Source: Legionella sp.
GTDB taxonomy: Bacteria > Pseudomonadota > Gammaproteobacteria > Legionellales > Legionellaceae
Direction of reading: 5' to 3'
Assembly: GCA_003507515.1 (NCBI GenBank)
Contig: DNVL01000072.1
Coordinates: 1 to 7,960, forward strand
Length of the DNA: 7,960 nucleotides
The notes beneath the pieces were generated by a model. It had not been told where the DNA came from. It did not search any database and saw only the letters and a list, made by a program, of their open reading frames with translations. Below, piece after piece: positions 1-6,058 of the stretch. A program made the position numbers and the translations under genes. Every line of letters starts with the position of its first letter. The stretch's first letter is position 1.

Positions 1-1526
1 GGCGCGGCAACGCTTCGCATGACATCAACAGGGATATTATTAAAAATGCCACCATCAATGAGTAATTCATTGTGCTCATTGGATATAGGGGGCAAAACCC
101 CAGGTAAAGAGACACTGGCCCTAATCGCTAAATATAATAATCCTCGTTTTAATACGTCCATTTTTCGCAGCGTAAAATTACTGGTAATGCAAAAAAAATT
201 TTTCCATAAATCTTCAATGCATACAGATTTACCAAATAAACGCTCCAATGCGGTTAGCCAACCCATACCTGACAATAAAGAAACAAACGGCAAGGTGTAA
301 TCGTGCAATTTTTTATTATAAATAACATATTTGTTAATGCGCTCAACCATTTGATCTAACGGAAGATCCATCGCAATGAGTGCACCCATAATACTGCCCA
401 TGCTAGTACCGCAAACGCGATCAATCGGCACGCCTAATTCACAAAATGCTTTATACACCCCCAAATGCGCACCACCTTTTGCACCACCTCCGCCCAAAAC
501 AAGAACAATCCCCTCTCCAGAAACCAGGCGCACAACACGCTGAATATCTTTCAATACTCCTTTTTTAACATGATGAACATCGACATAACGCTCTTTTAAC
601 CAGCGAGCGGTATCTCGCGGCATGAGTGTTTTTTTGTCATGTAGTAACACTAAATCAATGTGCGCGCGATTTTTGCTTGAAGAGTTAAAAATATGTTGCT
701 CAATAATACCCAGTTCCGGTGAATCATCACTTTCCCCAATTAAAATAATTTTATCCGCTTGACGTAAGCACAATGCGGTCCAAGCTGAATACACCGTATC
801 TGTTTCATAAATAACATATTGGTATGTTTCTTCTTGTTCGTTCAACCAATCAATAACGCTTGACTTAAATAAAATCTCAGGTGTGGCCTGTTGCCAATTA
901 ATATCTGGAAACCGTGCTTTCATTAAATCAGAATGCAGATGCAGCATGCGTGGGTGTTCATCATCTGCATGAGAGGAGCGGGCCTGATGGAAGAGCACGA
1001 ATTGCTCGATTATTTTACTGGTTATTTTTTTGTCAAATGCGCGTTGCCCTGCTGGCGCGAGGGCCAGTGTAGCATACTTGCTTTTTTCTGATTTTTTAGG
1101 ATGCAAAATACGTAAAATAACGGCCTTAACAATAGGCATCATGTGCGTTGGATTTTCTTGCAAGAAAACCGTAAACGATGCTTCAGATATTTTCCATAAT
1201 ACACTATCACGAATAGCAATCACTGTCGCCGCCCGTGGGGAGGATGTAAATAGGGCTAATTCACCAATTAATTCACCGCGATGAATGTCGCCTAATATCT
1301 CATCCTCCTTACCATCCCGTTCCTTTATTGCACGTAAAAAACCGCTTTGCACAATATAAAGACCATCCCCCTTGCTGCCTTGTTTAATTAATGTATCACC
1401 ACTATTGATATAGGTCGTTTCACATTGAGATGCTAATTTTTCAAGCGTAGCCAAAGGCAATGTTTTCAAATAGTGAATGGTTTTTAGGAATGAAATCAAA
1501 GCGTCTTGCGGGTTTAAATGCGACAA
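1..1526 (-). CDS. Cyclic-nucleotide-binding domain + patatin-like phospholipase (NTE/RssA type), 3' end beyond window
   Basis: A continuous reading frame of 508 codons runs off the left edge. Residues about 20-140 form a cyclic-nucleotide-binding domain; its phosphate-binding cassette is at 84-102, with GELIGELALF followed by SPRAATV. A linker (about 190-335) contains the DTVYSAWT...LRQADKIILIG stretch typical of neuropathy-target-esterase proteins. The patatin domain starts near 340: glycine-rich oxyanion loop GGGGAKGGAH (345-354), nucleophile elbow GTSMG (373-377, Ser375) and DGG with the dyad Asp491. All catalytic elements are present, so an active serine (lyso)phospholipase, possibly gated by a cyclic nucleotide, is expected. 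The start is TTG at 1526: an in-frame TAA lies directly upstream and AAGGA sits 9 nt before it. There is no obvious signal peptide, so it probably acts at the cytoplasmic face of a membrane. It is divergent from the gene at 1754. The family is certain; substrate and ligand are not visible. Confidence 0.93.
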   Translation of the reverse strand, partial: MSHLNPQDALISFLKTIHYLKTLPLATLEKLASQCETTYINSGDTLIKQGSKGDGLYIVQSGFLRAIKERDGKEDEILGDIHRGELIGELALFTSSPRAATVIAIRDSVLWKISEASFTVFLQENPTHMMPIVKAVILRILHPKKSEKSKYATLALAPAGQRAFDKKITSKIIEQFVLFHQARSSHADDEHPRMLHLHSDLMKARFPDINWQQATPEILFKSSVIDWLNEQEETYQYVIYETDTVYSAWTALCLRQADKIILIGESDDSPELGIIEQHIFNSSSKNRAHIDLVLLHDKKTLMPRDTARWLKERYVDVHHVKKGVLKDIQRVVRLVSGEGIVLVLGGGGAKGGAHLGVYKAFCELGVPIDRVCGTSMGSIMGALIAMDLPLDQMVERINKYVIYNKKLHDYTLPFVSLLSGMGWLTALERLFGKSVCIEDLWKNFFCITSNFTLRKMDVLKRGLLYLAIRASVSLPGVLPPISNEHNELLIDGGIFNNIPVDVMRSVAA

Positions 1527-1575
1527 TTATTGGCATCCTTAATTGAACATTATCAATGTATCTTTGTATCCTTAA

Positions 1576-1605
1576 ATACTAAACGAACCTTCATAAAGAA
1601 CACAA
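1576..1605 (-). promoter_or_regulatory. Candidate sigma-70 promoter of the patatin gene
   Basis: Read on the minus strand, TTGTGT (1605-1600) and TAGTAT (1581-1576) are separated by 18 nt. This would give a leader of roughly 45 nt before the TTG start at 1526. The match is moderate and other AT-rich hexamers lie nearby, so this is only a candidate. Confidence 0.3.
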
Positions 1606-1610
1606 GGTTC
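1585..1610. repeat. 7-bp inverted repeat in the divergent intergenic region
   Basis: GAACCTT (1585-1591) is repeated inverted as AAGGTTC (1604-1610) around a 12-nt AT-rich centre. It overlaps the candidate -35 box of the patatin promoter, so it could be an operator. No known regulator motif is recognised. A seven-base match of this kind can also occur by chance. Confidence 0.35.
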
Positions 1611-1678
1611 AATGGCGAGGTGTCGGAGCAAATAGGAACGAGTGCCGGTCACTAACCAACCAAGGGTAGCGCTTTTTT

Positions 1679-1706
1679 TTGCAAATTTCCCCCCGTGCTG
1701 TATAAT
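1679..1706 (+). promoter_or_regulatory. Probable sigma-70 promoter of the propeller/PT-repeat gene
   Basis: A perfect TATAAT (1701-1706) is preceded at 16 nt by TTGCAA (1679-1684), a 4-of-6 match to the -35 consensus, just after a run of eight T (1673-1680). The start site would be near 1713, giving a leader of about 40 nt that ends in AAGGAG (1740-1745), 8 nt before the ATG at 1754. Good vegetative promoter and Shine-Dalgarno signals mean the downstream gene is built for bacterial expression, whatever its origin. Confidence 0.6.
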
Positions 1707-1753
1707 CTTTTTTGTCAGTATGCCAACCTAAAACACAATAAGGAGCTATATCC

Positions 1754-4318
1754 ATGTACGCCGTGAGCCCTCGAACCCTCTTCTCATCATTAGTGACATA
1801 CCTTGCGCTATCAGCAACCATTTTTTCAGCGCGCAGGGATACCTCATCGATACCTGATGCGTCAGATCACGCGTTACTGGCATCATTTCAGTTATCGTTG
1901 ATAACCAACGCACCATCGGGAGATGCACAGGATGTTGCATCAAACGCCATGACAACACTGCCTCCCATTGGATTATACTTGCTGGCCGCGGCACTGCCCG
2001 CCCCTATGCCTGCATTCATTGGCCTAAGTACCTTGTTTGCTTTGATGCCAGAAGCTCGAGCTACGAGCACCGTTCATCTTGATTCGTTTGGACTGTATAC
2101 GGATAATATTAGAACCATCGCCCTTTCTGCCGTGACTGCCAATGTAGATGGGTCGAATAATGTGGCTGGATCCATTTATGCAACAAACACAGCACAGGAT
2201 GTGCTCGTGGGGCAAATAGACTCAACAGGCGTCATGAAATGGTCTCAGAAACAAGATACTGGTGCAAACGACAACGTTTTGAGCCAGGTGGTGATGGGCG
2301 GCGCATTGTATTCGGGTGGTTTTACCACCTTCAGCAGTGGTAGCGCAGCACCGTATATCAGCAAAAATAACTTAACGGATGGTGCATTGCTATCCGTTTG
2401 GACATTGAGCGGCCTGCCGGGCGCGTCTATCATTTCAGCGATGACGGCTACCGCCAAACAAACACTGATGTGCGCAGGTTATGTTAGAAGCGGCGGGACA
2501 AAGGGGTATGTTTTTGAGTTTGATCCAACCACGGGCGTTTCCTCTGGGATTTATATCTCCCTCGCAGGAACAACGGGCAGTTATTTTTATTCCATTGCAA
2601 CAACACCGGATGATGGGTATATATTGGGTGGATTTAGCTATCCTGTTCCTCTAACAGGCTGGCTGTGTAAATTAAAACACACATCGGGGGTTTGGAGTGA
2701 GAGTTGGACTTCGAGTTATACTTCCTCGGTGCCAGGCACCCTAGTTATCAATCAAGTGCGCGTTGATTCAGCGGGGTTCGTTGTGTTGGCAGGAACAACC
2801 AGTTTAGATGGTCTTGTTGCCCGTATCGATCTCACAACAGGACAGCCTGACTGGATGTATTCCATTGGGGGGGGGGCTTCGGATCGTTTGTCAAGTATTG
2901 CATTTAAAACCAATGCTGTTTCAGGTGATCTGGATGAACTGTTGCTGACCGGGGCAACATCCAGCAATACACTTGGAGCGGCGGCTTGGATGCTGGTGAC
3001 ATCGCTCAATGGGACCGTGTTGAGCAGTACGGTTATCGATGGCACGGCGGCTGATCAAATGCAGTGTAGCATGCCCTACAGCGATGGTACGTTTACAGCA
3101 TTTGGCACCACGTTAAGCTACGGCAGTGGCACCCAATTAATGACAGCAACACTGGATGCGAATGCAGGTTTGGACGCATCACTGCTTCCGCCTGGACTCA
3201 ATTTCAGTAGCAATAAAAACAATATGATGGTGGGTGCGCAAGTCATATCACGTACAACGCCTGTTTTACCCATCACGCCACTGACCGCGACAGTAGCCGA
3301 CATCACGCATTCGGTGACGGTGACTAACAATGTCCTCATGAGGTCATGGCACGATGCCTTAACGAGGCAACCCAGTGCTAACCCTAGCCGGAGCCCGACC
3401 GTATTCCCAACCGGTTTGCCAACAAATAATCCAACACGTGTACCGACGTTAATACCCACGATGATGCCATCAAAACAACCAACGGATAGACCGACAGACC
3501 TGCCCACACTCATTCCAACCTTGATGCCTACTCATTTCCCAACGATCGATCCAACCACACTTCCAACGGAATGGCCATCGAGTTTGCCAACGAGTGATCC
3601 TAGTTTTCAGCCCACGTTTATGCCAACGCGTATGCCTTCTGGAAAACCCACATTAGTACCAACCCTTATGCCAACGAATCAACCCTCCGGTTTGCCAACC
3701 TACCCACCAACCGAGTGGCCCACAGATCTTCCGTCCCCTGGTCCAACCTATTCACCCTCGTGGTTACCGAGCGAAACACCCTCAGGAGAACCCACATGGC
3801 GTCCAACTTGGGTACCAACAAAGAGTCCCACCGTCAAGCTGACCGCGTTTCCCTCATTATCCCCGACATTTAAACCCACCCAAAGACCGAGTCTGTTTCC
3901 CTCCAGCGTATCTCTTGTATTTTTTACCCCCTCACCAACAGGAAGGCCTTCGGATCAAAATAACCCGACAAGATTCCCGACAAAAAAAGAAACCGAGAGT
4001 CTGTCCTTCAATATAATATACGGTTTTGTTGGGGCGGCTATCACTTTAGTCAGCATAATAGTTGCAGGGTTGCTTGGGTTTAAGTTAACGAGATCGGCAT
4101 TATTTAATAAAAAGCATCAAATTGTTCCTGCAGATGAATCAATGGAAGCAGATATCTTAGATGCGTTGGAAAAAGCCCACGAAGAAACAAACGATCCACT
4201 CCGTCGCATAACAAATGATGAGGCTTTGATGAATGAAGTGACGCCCTGGAGCGATGATGAGTGCGATGGAAGCAAGCAGGATGATTTAAGAGAGGCGTAC
4301 ACAAGCACTCTTCGTTAG
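1754..4318 (+). CDS. Large putative surface or membrane protein: beta-propeller head, PT-repeat stalk, C-terminal transmembrane helix
   Basis: 854 residues of unknown function, not recognised as a named family. AAGGAG lies 8 nt before the ATG. Two hydrophobic segments occupy the N-terminus (about 8-26, then 69-98), the second ending in a signal-peptidase-like ARA at 101-103. Residues about 116-478 hold roughly seven units of about 50 residues with a beta-propeller look: short strands such as DGYILGGFS, GFVVLAGTT and DELLLTGATS, each followed by a strand like GLVARIDLTTG and a W/Y-rich turn. This resembles SBBP/PQQ-like propellers. A linker leads to a stalk of P-[TS]-x-x repeats (540-743), one transmembrane helix (about 754-776) and a highly charged, acidic tail of about 78 residues. 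Predicted topology is head and stalk outside the cytoplasmic membrane, tail inside. The order signal, propeller, PT repeats, helix, tail resembles stramenopile algal surface proteins, so gene transfer or convergence is possible. A G10 tract (2867-2876) lies inside. An adhesin, receptor or host-directed protein is inference. Confidence 0.85.
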   Translation: MYAVSPRTLFSSLVTYLALSATIFSARRDTSSIPDASDHALLASFQLSLITNAPSGDAQDVASNAMTTLPPIGLYLLAAALPAPMPAFIGLSTLFALMPEARATSTVHLDSFGLYTDNIRTIALSAVTANVDGSNNVAGSIYATNTAQDVLVGQIDSTGVMKWSQKQDTGANDNVLSQVVMGGALYSGGFTTFSSGSAAPYISKNNLTDGALLSVWTLSGLPGASIISAMTATAKQTLMCAGYVRSGGTKGYVFEFDPTTGVSSGIYISLAGTTGSYFYSIATTPDDGYILGGFSYPVPLTGWLCKLKHTSGVWSESWTSSYTSSVPGTLVINQVRVDSAGFVVLAGTTSLDGLVARIDLTTGQPDWMYSIGGGASDRLSSIAFKTNAVSGDLDELLLTGATSSNTLGAAAWMLVTSLNGTVLSSTVIDGTAADQMQCSMPYSDGTFTAFGTTLSYGSGTQLMTATLDANAGLDASLLPPGLNFSSNKNNMMVGAQVISRTTPVLPITPLTATVADITHSVTVTNNVLMRSWHDALTRQPSANPSRSPTVFPTGLPTNNPTRVPTLIPTMMPSKQPTDRPTDLPTLIPTLMPTHFPTIDPTTLPTEWPSSLPTSDPSFQPTFMPTRMPSGKPTLVPTLMPTNQPSGLPTYPPTEWPTDLPSPGPTYSPSWLPSETPSGEPTWRPTWVPTKSPTVKLTAFPSLSPTFKPTQRPSLFPSSVSLVFFTPSPTGRPSDQNNPTRFPTKKETESLSFNIIYGFVGAAITLVSIIVAGLLGFKLTRSALFNKKHQIVPADESMEADILDALEKAHEETNDPLRRITNDEALMNEVTPWSDDECDGSKQDDLREAYTSTLR
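2867..2876 (+). repeat. Homopolymeric G10 tract inside the propeller coding region
   Basis: Ten consecutive G encode Gly372-374 plus the first base of Ala375. Gain of one G would put a TAA at present positions 2905-2907 in frame; loss of one G would bring in a TGA at 2946-2948. Either change would cut the protein to under 400 residues and remove the last blades, the stalk and the membrane helix. Tracts of this length are known contingency sites in surface-protein genes of other bacteria; variation here is not shown. Confidence 0.9.
3371..3982 (+). repeat. Degenerate 12-nt tandem repeat encoding a P-[TS]-x-x stalk
   Basis: Residues 540-735 divide into 49 consecutive four-residue units, of which 46 begin P-T or P-S. 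A final out-of-phase PTRFPT follows. Only units LTAF, SLVF and FTPS (40, 46, 47) break the rule. Variable positions favour hydrophobic pairs (LI, LM, EW, FM, WV) and polar ones (NN, KQ, DR, GK). Proline and threonine codons are mixed, so copies are well diverged at DNA level while the protein pattern is kept. The pattern resembles the Pfam PT repeat seen in many eukaryotic algal proteins. It should form an extended, polyproline-like and possibly O-glycosylated rod. Confidence 0.92.
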
Positions 4319-4361
4319 CGAGGTGATACGCTTGGATGGCGCTTTGCGTATGCAACCTCGC
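4318..4361. terminator. Long hairpin between convergent genes, possible bidirectional terminator
   Basis: GCGAGGT (4318-4324) pairs with ACCTCGC (4355-4361). After a small asymmetric bulge, ATACGC (4326-4331) pairs with GCGTAT (4346-4351), leaving a 14-nt loop: 13 base pairs in total. The first base is the last base of the TAG stop of the PT-repeat gene, and the flgM-like gene ends 13 nt away on the other strand. There is no T-run after the hairpin on either strand (a T5 lies before it on the minus strand), so it is not a canonical intrinsic terminator. A role in transcript ending or mRNA 3'-end protection is inferred from position. Confidence 0.5.
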
Positions 4362-4373
4362 TGCTAAAAACGG

Positions 4374-4595
4374 TTAAGCGATTTCGGTTTCTTCACTGAC
4401 GGGCGCATATTCCAATAATTTGGATGCGATGTGGGTCGTATTGATTTGATATCGACCTGCTAATAATTCTTCTTTGATGAATTCTATTTTGGCCTGAGTG
4501 GCCGCGGGCGTATCAAAGATGATGGCTTTTAGGGCCGCAATGGAGCAGGCTATTTCACGCGTATCCATCGGTTGGTTCACAGCTGGGTTTATCAT
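4374..4595 (-). CDS. flgM: FlgM-like anti-sigma-28 factor
   Basis: A 73-residue protein whose second half matches the FlgM domain. KIEFIKEELLAGRYQINTTH (36-55), followed by IASKLLEY, corresponds to the family pattern K-[VI]-x-x-[IL]-[RK]-x-x-[IL]-x-x-G-x-Y-x-[IV]-[ND]-x-x-x-[IV]-A-x-K-L-[IL]. In known FlgM this C-terminal helical region binds FliA (sigma-28) and holds late flagellar genes off until FlgM is exported through the finished hook-basal body. It is shorter than enterobacterial FlgM (97 residues), with a reduced N-terminus, the part used for export. AAAAGGA (4609-4603) lies 7 nt before the ATG. A FliA-type promoter sits directly upstream, matching the autoregulated expression known for flgM. 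The usual partners flgA and flgN are not adjacent. It could be a FlgM paralogue rather than the main copy. Confidence 0.82.
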   Translation of the reverse strand: MINPAVNQPMDTREIACSIAALKAIIFDTPAATQAKIEFIKEELLAGRYQINTTHIASKLLEYAPVSEETEIA

Positions 4596-4627
4596 GGTTC
4601 GTTCCTTTTGTTATGAGCACGGGAGTG

Positions 4628-4654
4628 ATATCGGCCGCCTTTGAAAAATCTTTA
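4628..4654 (-). promoter_or_regulatory. Sigma-28 (FliA) promoter of the flgM-like gene
   Basis: On the minus strand, TAAAGATT (4654-4647) is followed after exactly 11 nt by GCCGATAT (4635-4628). The FliA consensus is TAAAGTTT-N11-GCCGATAA, so 14 of 16 positions match with ideal spacing. Transcription would start about 25 nt before the ATG at 4595. The match supports the FlgM identification independently and implies that a functional sigma-28 is, or recently was, encoded in this genome. Confidence 0.85.
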
Positions 4655-4679
4655 GCTCTTTTAGGGGATCTGTTAAAAT
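4651..4679 (+). promoter_or_regulatory. Candidate extended -10 promoter of hemL
   Basis: TGTTAAAAT (4671-4679) fits an extended -10 (TGn followed by TAAAAT). A weak -35-like TTTAGC (4651-4656) lies 17 nt upstream. The start site would be near 4686, after the ATG at 4681, which favours the internal ATG at 4711 as the true start of hemL. The -35 area overlaps the FliA promoter on the other strand. Confidence 0.4.
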
Positions 4680-4710
4680 TATGTTTCGTTTTAGGGTAAC
4701 GGACATCGTC

Positions 4711-6006
4711 ATGACGCATTCTCAATCATTATTTTCACAAGCACAAGCCATTATTCCAGGCGGGGTGAATTCCCCTGTTCGCGCATTTAAGGGTGTAGGG
4801 GGTGAGCCGATCTTCTTTAAAAAAGGAAACGGTGCCCATCTCATCGACGTGGATAATCAGGCGTACATCGATTATGTAGGGTCTTGGGGCCCATTGATTT
4901 TAGGGCATTGCCACCCAAAGGTCATTGCAGCCGTGACGCAGGTTTTGCATTCAGGCATGAGTTTTGGTGCGCCTACGAAACTTGAGATTCAGTTGGCGCA
5001 AAAAATTATTCAGTTAATGCCTTCCATTGAAAAAATACGAATGGTGAACTCTGGCACAGAGGCTACCATGACGGCTGTTCGCTTGGCCCGTGGGTTTACC
5101 AATAAGTCTAAAATTATCAAATTTAATGGATGCTACCACGGGCATAGCGATGGCTTGCTCGTGAAGGCTGGATCGGGTGTGTTAACGCTTGGGATCCCTT
5201 CATCAAAAGGCATTCCGCCCAGCGTGACAGAACATACATTAACCGCGAATTTTAATGATTTGGAGCAAACAACACGTTTATTTGAAGCGTTTAGCACGGA
5301 TATTGCCGCCGTTATTGTAGAGCCTGTTGCTGGCAACATGGGGATGGTGCTGCCAAATCCTGATTTCTTGCGGGGATTGCGTGCGCTTTGCGATGCCTAT
5401 GGTGCCGTGCTGATTTTTGATGAAGTCATGACTGGATTTCGTGTGGCCTTAGGTGGTGCGCAAGCGGTATATGGCGTAGTTCCTGATTTAACCACGCTGG
5501 GTAAAGTCATTGGTGGTGGCATGCCGGTGGGTGCATTGGGTGGAAAAGGCATCATCATGGATTTTTTGGCACCAGAAGGGCCTGTGTACCAAGCCGGCAC
5601 CTTGTCCGGAAATCCATTGGCTATGGCGGCAGGTCTGGCGACCTTGATGGAAGTTGAAAAGCTTGGGTTTTATCAAGACCTCCATGCGATGTCCTCATCC
5701 TTGATCAATGCGCTTTCAGATGTTTGCAAAACATTGCATATTCCCTTTCGTGGGACTGCGTTAGGCGGGATGTTTGGTTTTTGTTTTACAGATAACCCTA
5801 TCATTGCTGATTATGCAGACATTGCAGCGGCAGACGAGCCCCTGTTTAAACGGTTTTTTCATGGCATGTTGCAGCAAGGTGTTTATTTTGCGCCGTCGAT
5901 GTTTGAGGCCGGATTTATATCCAGTGCGCATCAAGCGCAAGACATCCTGTTCACGAAAAATGCGGCGGAAAGGGTCTTGACAGAAGAGTGTGCCCGGAAG
6001 GCTTGA
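4711..6006 (+). CDS. hemL: Glutamate-1-semialdehyde 2,1-aminomutase
   Basis: This PLP-dependent cytoplasmic enzyme converts glutamate-1-semialdehyde to 5-aminolevulinate, the first committed tetrapyrrole intermediate of the C5 pathway. The N-terminus (SLFSQAQ then [17 protein letters not shown]) is the family hallmark. Further motifs are the SGTEATM phosphate-binding turn, [19 protein letters not shown] with the PLP-contacting Asp, and [15 protein letters not shown] carrying the Schiff-base Lys265, the same number as in the E. coli enzyme. [13 protein letters not shown] follows. At 431 residues the length is typical (E. coli 426). I chose ATG 4711 because MTHSQSLF aligns with the usual MSxSxxLF start; the upstream in-frame ATG at 4681 would add ten atypical residues and sits at the putative transcription start. 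The gene is divergent from flgM and is followed 52 nt later by the PhzF-family gene. Confidence 0.97.
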   Translation: MTHSQSLFSQAQAIIPGGVNSPVRAFKGVGGEPIFFKKGNGAHLIDVDNQAYIDYVGSWGPLILGHCHPKVIAAVTQVLHSGMSFGAPTKLEIQLAQKIIQLMPSIEKIRMVNSGTEATMTAVRLARGFTNKSKIIKFNGCYHGHSDGLLVKAGSGVLTLGIPSSKGIPPSVTEHTLTANFNDLEQTTRLFEAFSTDIAAVIVEPVAGNMGMVLPNPDFLRGLRALCDAYGAVLIFDEVMTGFRVALGGAQAVYGVVPDLTTLGKVIGGGMPVGALGGKGIIMDFLAPEGPVYQAGTLSGNPLAMAAGLATLMEVEKLGFYQDLHAMSSSLINALSDVCKTLHIPFRGTALGGMFGFCFTDNPIIADYADIAAADEPLFKRFFHGMLQQGVYFAPSMFEAGFISSAHQAQDILFTKNAAERVLTEECARKA

Positions 6007-6058
6007 TCTTTTAACGTGCCCCCGTTAGGCTTCGCTCAACAGTTTATCGGAGTATTCG

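Noticed and set aside
191..198. A8 tract in the patatin gene as a contingency site
   Set aside because: Runs of eight A/T are common in AT-rich coding DNA, and the gene is not a predicted surface antigen.
19..300. Plus-strand frame of 93 residues, and a second at 1030-1284
   Set aside because: Both lie opposite the patatin gene, whose domains and catalytic motifs cover the same bases. Their translations show no family features.
1535..1575. Direct repeat ATCCTTAA (1535-1542 and 1568-1575)
   Set aside because: One copy is simply the Shine-Dalgarno region of the patatin gene, and eight bases in AT-rich DNA is not significant.
3118..3513. Minus-strand 131-residue frame with repeated VG motifs
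   Set aside because: It is the antisense shadow of the start of the PT repeat: CCN-ACN codons read backwards give Gly/Val. It has no ribosome site and the plus-strand gene explains it.
3371..3982. CRISPR-like array in the repeat region
   Set aside because: The period is 12 nt, the copies are divergent, and the region is an open coding frame with a protein-level pattern.
4681..4710. Upstream ATG of hemL adding ten residues
   Set aside because: The family N-terminus aligns from the ATG at 4711, and the candidate promoter would start transcription after 4681.
6012..6027. Possible terminator hairpin TAACG-N6-CGTTA after hemL
   Set aside because: Only five base pairs and no following T-run; too weak to claim a terminator within the run of genes.
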